Source of the DNA: Pseudohalioglobus lutimaris | GTDB lineage: Bacteria; Pseudomonadota; Gammaproteobacteria; Pseudomonadales; Halieaceae | Assembly (NCBI RefSeq): GCF_002866825.1 | Contig: NZ_PKUS01000019.1 | Span: forward strand, 44,581 to 108,580 | DNA: 64,000 nucleotides | Direction: 5' to 3' | Shown here: piece after piece, positions 60,492 to 64,000 of the stretch | Numbering within the stretch: position 1 is the first letter of the stretch | How the letters are laid out: every line of letters starts with the position of its first letter | Position numbers and translations under genes: made by a program | Notes under the pieces: model-generated | What the model was told of the DNA's origin: nothing | Databases searched by the model: none | The model's input: the letters and a program-made list of their open reading frames with translations, nothing else

Positions 60492-61259
60492 ATGGCGGAC
60501 CCTCTGCAACTGATTCCCCTGAACGATTTCCCTCGGGTTGAACCGGGGGACGATCTGGGTGCCCTTATCCATGCTTCTTTGGAACACAACGGCCTCACGC
60601 TGGTGGCCGGTGATGTGTTGGTGCTGGCGCAGAAGATCGTGTCCAAGGCAGAGAACTGTTACGTGCGACTTGCCGAGGTGCAACCATCTGCCGAAGCGGA
60701 GGACCTGGCGCGGCGAGCACTGAAAGACCCCCGACAGGCTGAATTAATTCTCAGGGAGTCCCGTGAGGTAGTGAGAGTGCGTCCGGGGGTGGTCATTGTC
60801 GAACACCGTAATGGCTACGTGCACGCCAACGCAGGGATCGACAAATCCAATATCAGTAGCGACCCGGACGATCCGCGCGTACTGCTGCTGCCTGAAAACC
60901 CGGATCACTCTGCACAGTCACTGCGCAATGACCTGGCCAGGCGTACCGGCGTGACGCCCCAGATTATTATTAACGACAGCGCTGGTCGGGCCTGGCGCAA
61001 TGGTACGGTGGGTATCGCCATTGGTACGGCCGGGCTGCAGCCTCTGTTTAACCAGATCGGCGAAAAAGACATGTTTGGTAACGTGTTGGAAGTTACGGAA
61101 TCAGCCGTGGCGGACGAGCTTGCTGCCGCCGCCTCGGTGGTTATGGGCCAGGCAGCGGAGGCCTGCCCGGTGGTATTGGTCAGGGGCGCACGACTACGCC
61201 AGGCGGAATGTGGCTCCGGCGCGCTGTTGCGCGATCGCAGCCTGGATATGTTTCGTTGA
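60492..61259 (+). CDS. cofE: F420-0:gamma-L-glutamyl ligase CofE
   Basis: It adds glutamates to the F420-0 tail with GTP. The 255-residue protein has the CofE features: LVAGDVLVLAQKIVSKAEN, VVRVRPGVVIVEHRNGYVHANAGIDKSN, the metal site DPDDPRVLLLPENPDHSAQ, and IINDSAGRAWRNGTVGIAIGTAGL. The length is that of stand-alone CofE. The C-terminal nitroreductase-like domain of actinobacterial FbiB is absent. It is 22 bp after npdG and overlaps cofD by four bases. Confidence 0.95.
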   Translation: MADPLQLIPLNDFPRVEPGDDLGALIHASLEHNGLTLVAGDVLVLAQKIVSKAENCYVRLAEVQPSAEAEDLARRALKDPRQAELILRESREVVRVRPGVVIVEHRNGYVHANAGIDKSNISSDPDDPRVLLLPENPDHSAQSLRNDLARRTGVTPQIIINDSAGRAWRNGTVGIAIGTAGLQPLFNQIGEKDMFGNVLEVTESAVADELAAAASVVMGQAAEACPVVLVRGARLRQAECGSGALLRDRSLDMFR

Positions 61260-62218
61260 AAGGCGGGGCGGTCAAGCAGGTGCTCGCGCTGTCCGGCGGA
61301 GTAGGCGGCGCCAAGCTGTCATTGGGCCTGGAGCGTGTGTTGCCAGCAGGGGCGTTGCATGTGCTCGTCAACACCGGCGACGACTTCACACATCTGGGGC
61401 TGCACATCAGCCCGGACATCGATACGGTTCTGTATACACTGGCAGGACGCGCCAACCAGGCGCAGGGCTGGGGGCTGGAGGGCGAGAGCTGGAACACCAT
61501 GGAGGCGATGGCGTTGCTGGATGGTGAGACGTGGTTTCGTCTCGGCGACCGCGACATCGCCACGCACCTTTGGCGTCGCAGCCAGCTGGACGCTGGCCAG
61601 GACCTCGCTGCAGTGACACAGGATCTGGCCCGCCGCATGGGTGTTAAAAGTCATATTTACCCTATGTGCCGAGAGACGGTGCGCACTGTGGTGCATACCG
61701 ATGAGGGCGACCTGCCTTTTCAGCACTACTTCGTGCGCCGTCAATGTGAGCCCAGGGTGCGAAGTTTTGAATTCGAGGGGTTAGCGGCAGCGCGCCCGGA
61801 CCCTGATGTACTGGCCTTGCTTGCCAGTGATGATCTGGGACATATCGTGGTGTGCCCGTCCAACCCGTTTGTCAGTATCGATCCTGTTTTGCAGGTACCC
61901 GGAATGTGGCAGGCTCTACGTGATCATGCGGCGCCGGTTATACTGGTCTCGCCTATTGTTGATGGCATGGCTATCAAGGGGCCCGCGGCCAAGATGATGG
62001 CGGAGCTGCGGGTGCCGGTCACCGCAGCGGGCGTGGCCAGACATTACGCGGAGCGCTATCCCGACCTGGTGGATCACTTTCTGATCGATGACAGTGACGC
62101 TAAACTGACAGACGAAATCAATCGTCTGGGCCTCAATGCGGTGTGCACGGCTACGGTTATGACGACTTTGGAAGACAAAATGCGCCTGGCAAGAACCTGC
62201 CTGTCGCTGGAGATGTGA
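61256..62218 (+). CDS. cofD: 2-phospho-L-lactate transferase CofD
   Basis: It joins the phospholactyl (or analogous) moiety from the GDP/GPP-linked donor to 7,8-didemethyl-8-hydroxy-5-deazariboflavin (Fo). The 320-residue protein starts with TTG 61256, overlapping the cofE stop (TTGA). It has the signature VLALSGGVGGAKLSLGLERVL, NTGDDFTHLGLHISPDIDTVLYTLAG, CPSNPFVSIDPVLQVPG and SPIVDGMAIKGPAAKMM. The length fits the family. A further internal start is possible but would cut the VLALSGG signature. Confidence 0.94.
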   Translation: MKGGAVKQVLALSGGVGGAKLSLGLERVLPAGALHVLVNTGDDFTHLGLHISPDIDTVLYTLAGRANQAQGWGLEGESWNTMEAMALLDGETWFRLGDRDIATHLWRRSQLDAGQDLAAVTQDLARRMGVKSHIYPMCRETVRTVVHTDEGDLPFQHYFVRRQCEPRVRSFEFEGLAAARPDPDVLALLASDDLGHIVVCPSNPFVSIDPVLQVPGMWQALRDHAAPVILVSPIVDGMAIKGPAAKMMAELRVPVTAAGVARHYAERYPDLVDHFLIDDSDAKLTDEINRLGLNAVCTATVMTTLEDKMRLARTCLSLEM

Positions 62219-64000
62219 TGAGCCGCATGCATGCCCTGGTGCCACTGAAAAGCCTTGACGCCGCAAAGAGCCGGCTAGCAGAGATACTTACGCCCGCAGA
62301 GCGCTCAGCGCTGGTCGAGGCGATGGTGCGCGACGTGCTAGCGGTGCTGGTCGAGCACGCGGGTATTGAGTCCGTCACCCTGGTCTCAAGCGATCTGGCG
62401 GCACATACCCTGGCTGCCGAGTGCGGCGCCAGCTTTATCGACGAAGACAAGCTGCAGGGAACCGGTCTTAACGCTGTAGTCTCGGAGTCAGTGGAGCTAC
62501 TGGCTGCCGGAGGCGCGGATTCGATCCTTATCGTGCACGGCGATGTCCCGGCGCTACAAGCGACCGATGTCACTGCTGCACTGCAAATTCATGCGGAGTC
62601 GGGTGGACTGGTGATTGGCACCGACATTGATAGTCGTGGCTCCAACCTTTTGTTATTTACTGTCAAAGACATACCGGAATTTCATTATGGCGAGGATAGC
62701 TGTGAACGGCATGCTCGCTGGGCGCAAGATCTCGGCAGGCAGGTGAGTGTGTTGCGGCATTCGGGGCTGGCTCTGGATATAGATCGACCGAATGACCTGC
62801 AACAGCTGATAGGCGATGCGAACCCGGGACAGCATACGCGTGAGTACCTGTTGCAATCAGGGCTGGCATCGAGACTGCTTCCTCCTTCAGCCGACCAGTG
62901 GCAGCAGATCGCCCACGCGCTGGAGGAGGGTGAGTTGCTCAGCGACGCGCAGGCACTGTCCCTTGCCGCGGTTGCGGATACCGCGGCGTTGGTCGAACTG
63001 GCCGGCACAGTGCGCGACCGGGGTCACGGGAACGTGATTACCTATTCCCGTAAGGTGTTCATTCCACTGTCCCACTTGTGCCGTGACGTCTGCCACTACT
63101 GTACTTTCGCCCAGACTCCGAGGAAAATCGAACAGGCTTTCATGCCCGTGGAGGATGTGCTTGAGCTCTGTCGCCAGGGCGCCGCAATGGGCTGCCAGGA
63201 AGCGCTGTTCACGCTGGGCGAAAGGCCGGAGTTGCGCTACAAGGCTGCGCGCGAGGCGCTGGCTGAACTGGGTTTTGACAGCACACTGGAATACGTTCGA
63301 TATGTTGCCGAGCGTGTACTGAAAGAAACCGGTCTGCTTCCACATATCAATGCTGGCTGTATGACAGCAGTCGAAATCGCCGAATTGCGTCAGGTCAGCG
63401 CCTCCATGGGCATCATGCTGGAGTCTGCCTCAGAGCGCCTTTGCCAAAAAGGAATGCCGCACTACGGCTCTCCTGATAAAGATCCAGCACTGCGGCTGCA
63501 AACCCTGGAACTGGCCGGTCAGGCGGAGGTTCCGTTTACCTCAGGCATACTGATTGGCATCGGCGAAACCCGCCGCGAGCGGATCGAATCCCTGCTGGCC
63601 CTGCGTGCGGTGCACCGCCGTCACGGTCACTTGCAGGAAGTGATCGTGCAGAATTTCCGGGCCAAGCCCGGCACGTTAATGGCCGCCGCCCCGGAACCTG
63701 ACCTTGAAGATCTGTTGTGGACAATCGCAGCCGCGAGATTGATCTTCGGCGGACAGATGAACATACAGGCCCCACCGAATCTCAGCCCCGGCGTGCTGCC
63801 GCAGCTGGTGGCGGCTGGTATAAACGACTGGGGCGGTGTGTCACCACTCACGCCGGATCACGTTAACCCGGAAGCACCCTGGCCGCACCTGGATAGCCTC
63901 GCCAGGGAAACGGCGGCGGCTGGAAAGTTCCTCGATCAGCGTCTTACAATTTATCCTGCCTACGCGACCGAGCCGGGCCGCTGGCTGGATAGAGCGCTGC
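62218..64000 (+). CDS. CofC-CofG(-CofH) fusion, 3' end outside window
   Basis: One uninterrupted frame runs from ATG 62218 (overlapping the cofD stop, TGATG) to the window edge, 594 codons. Residues 1-210 are CofC (2-phospholactate guanylyltransferase type): HALVPLKSLDAAKSRLAE, then HGDVPALQATDVTAALQ and LALDIDRPNDLQQL. Residues from about 260 match the N-terminal CofG half of FbiC, with VITYSRKVFIPLSHL, the radical SAM cysteines C288, C292 and C295 (CRDVCHYCTF), EALFTLGERPE, FTSGILIGIGET and DWGGVSPLTPDHVNP. CofG is essentially complete at the edge and no stop follows, so a CofH half is likely. Confidence 0.92.
   Translation, partial: MSRMHALVPLKSLDAAKSRLAEILTPAERSALVEAMVRDVLAVLVEHAGIESVTLVSSDLAAHTLAAECGASFIDEDKLQGTGLNAVVSESVELLAAGGADSILIVHGDVPALQATDVTAALQIHAESGGLVIGTDIDSRGSNLLLFTVKDIPEFHYGEDSCERHARWAQDLGRQVSVLRHSGLALDIDRPNDLQQLIGDANPGQHTREYLLQSGLASRLLPPSADQWQQIAHALEEGELLSDAQALSLAAVADTAALVELAGTVRDRGHGNVITYSRKVFIPLSHLCRDVCHYCTFAQTPRKIEQAFMPVEDVLELCRQGAAMGCQEALFTLGERPELRYKAAREALAELGFDSTLEYVRYVAERVLKETGLLPHINAGCMTAVEIAELRQVSASMGIMLESASERLCQKGMPHYGSPDKDPALRLQTLELAGQAEVPFTSGILIGIGETRRERIESLLALRAVHRRHGHLQEVIVQNFRAKPGTLMAAAPEPDLEDLLWTIAAARLIFGGQMNIQAPPNLSPGVLPQLVAAGINDWGGVSPLTPDHVNPEAPWPHLDSLARETAAAGKFLDQRLTIYPAYATEPGRWLDRAL

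Overview
The window comes from a marine-type gammaproteobacterium, most likely of the Cellvibrionales/Halieaceae kind. This is inferred from gene order and protein character, not from a search. Several long blocks keep the standard gammaproteobacterial order: ffh-rpsP-rimM-trmD-rplS, xerD-dsbC-hom-thrC-recJ, accA-tilS-pyrG-kdsA-eno-ftsB-ispD-ispF-truD-pcm-nlpD-rpoS, and ccoNOQP-ccoGHIS-fnr-hemN. No insertion sequence, prophage, CRISPR array, rRNA or tRNA gene was recognised. Coding density is high and G+C is moderately high throughout.

Layout. 1-6000: a CorC-type CBS protein and a CcsA-like membrane protein run leftwards. Ffh and the ribosomal S16/RimM/TrmD/L19 operon run rightwards and end at a clear terminator. 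6000-13700: XerD, DsbC, a PLP aminotransferase, the last enzymes of threonine synthesis (hom, thrC) and RecJ. 13700-19400: a class III aminotransferase divergent from a LysR regulator, a CueR-like copper sensor overlapping a Cys/His-tailed metal permease, RluA and a small methyltransferase. 19400-32000: fatty acid, tRNA, CTP, Kdo, enolase, divisome and isoprenoid genes leading to nlpD-rpoS. surE is missing from its usual place, and a DUF368 polyprenyl-phosphate transporter sits between pcm and nlpD. 32000-39500: a class III CoA-transferase, a periplasmic binding protein, a small Pmp3-like protein, an AraC regulator divergent from a ferredoxin-CYP153 pair (alkane or fatty-acid terminal hydroxylation), a MobA-like nucleotidyltransferase and FdxA.

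39600-51200 is a complete microaerobic respiration module: cbb3 oxidase structural and assembly genes, the oxygen sensor Fnr/Anr, and HemN. Two FNR boxes at class II positions explain its control. One lies ahead of a Yip1-type membrane protein that precedes ccoN, the other ahead of hemN. 51200-58700 holds a LuxR-type regulator, a 1319-residue DUF1631 protein with degenerate GGDEF and EAL domains, and an unusual fusion of a glycoside-hydrolase-like barrel with a lipopolysaccharide-type kinase.

The most interesting part is 58780-64000: a coenzyme F420 locus. It holds an F420:NADP oxidoreductase, CofE, CofD, and one long reading frame that fuses CofC to the FbiC-type (CofG) radical SAM synthase and is still open at the window edge, so it probably continues into CofH. 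The genes overlap or nearly touch, so this is a compact biosynthetic operon. F420 is best known from methanogenic archaea and Actinobacteria and is only sporadic in Proteobacteria. A CofC-CofG(-CofH) fusion in this background is the best candidate for something undescribed.
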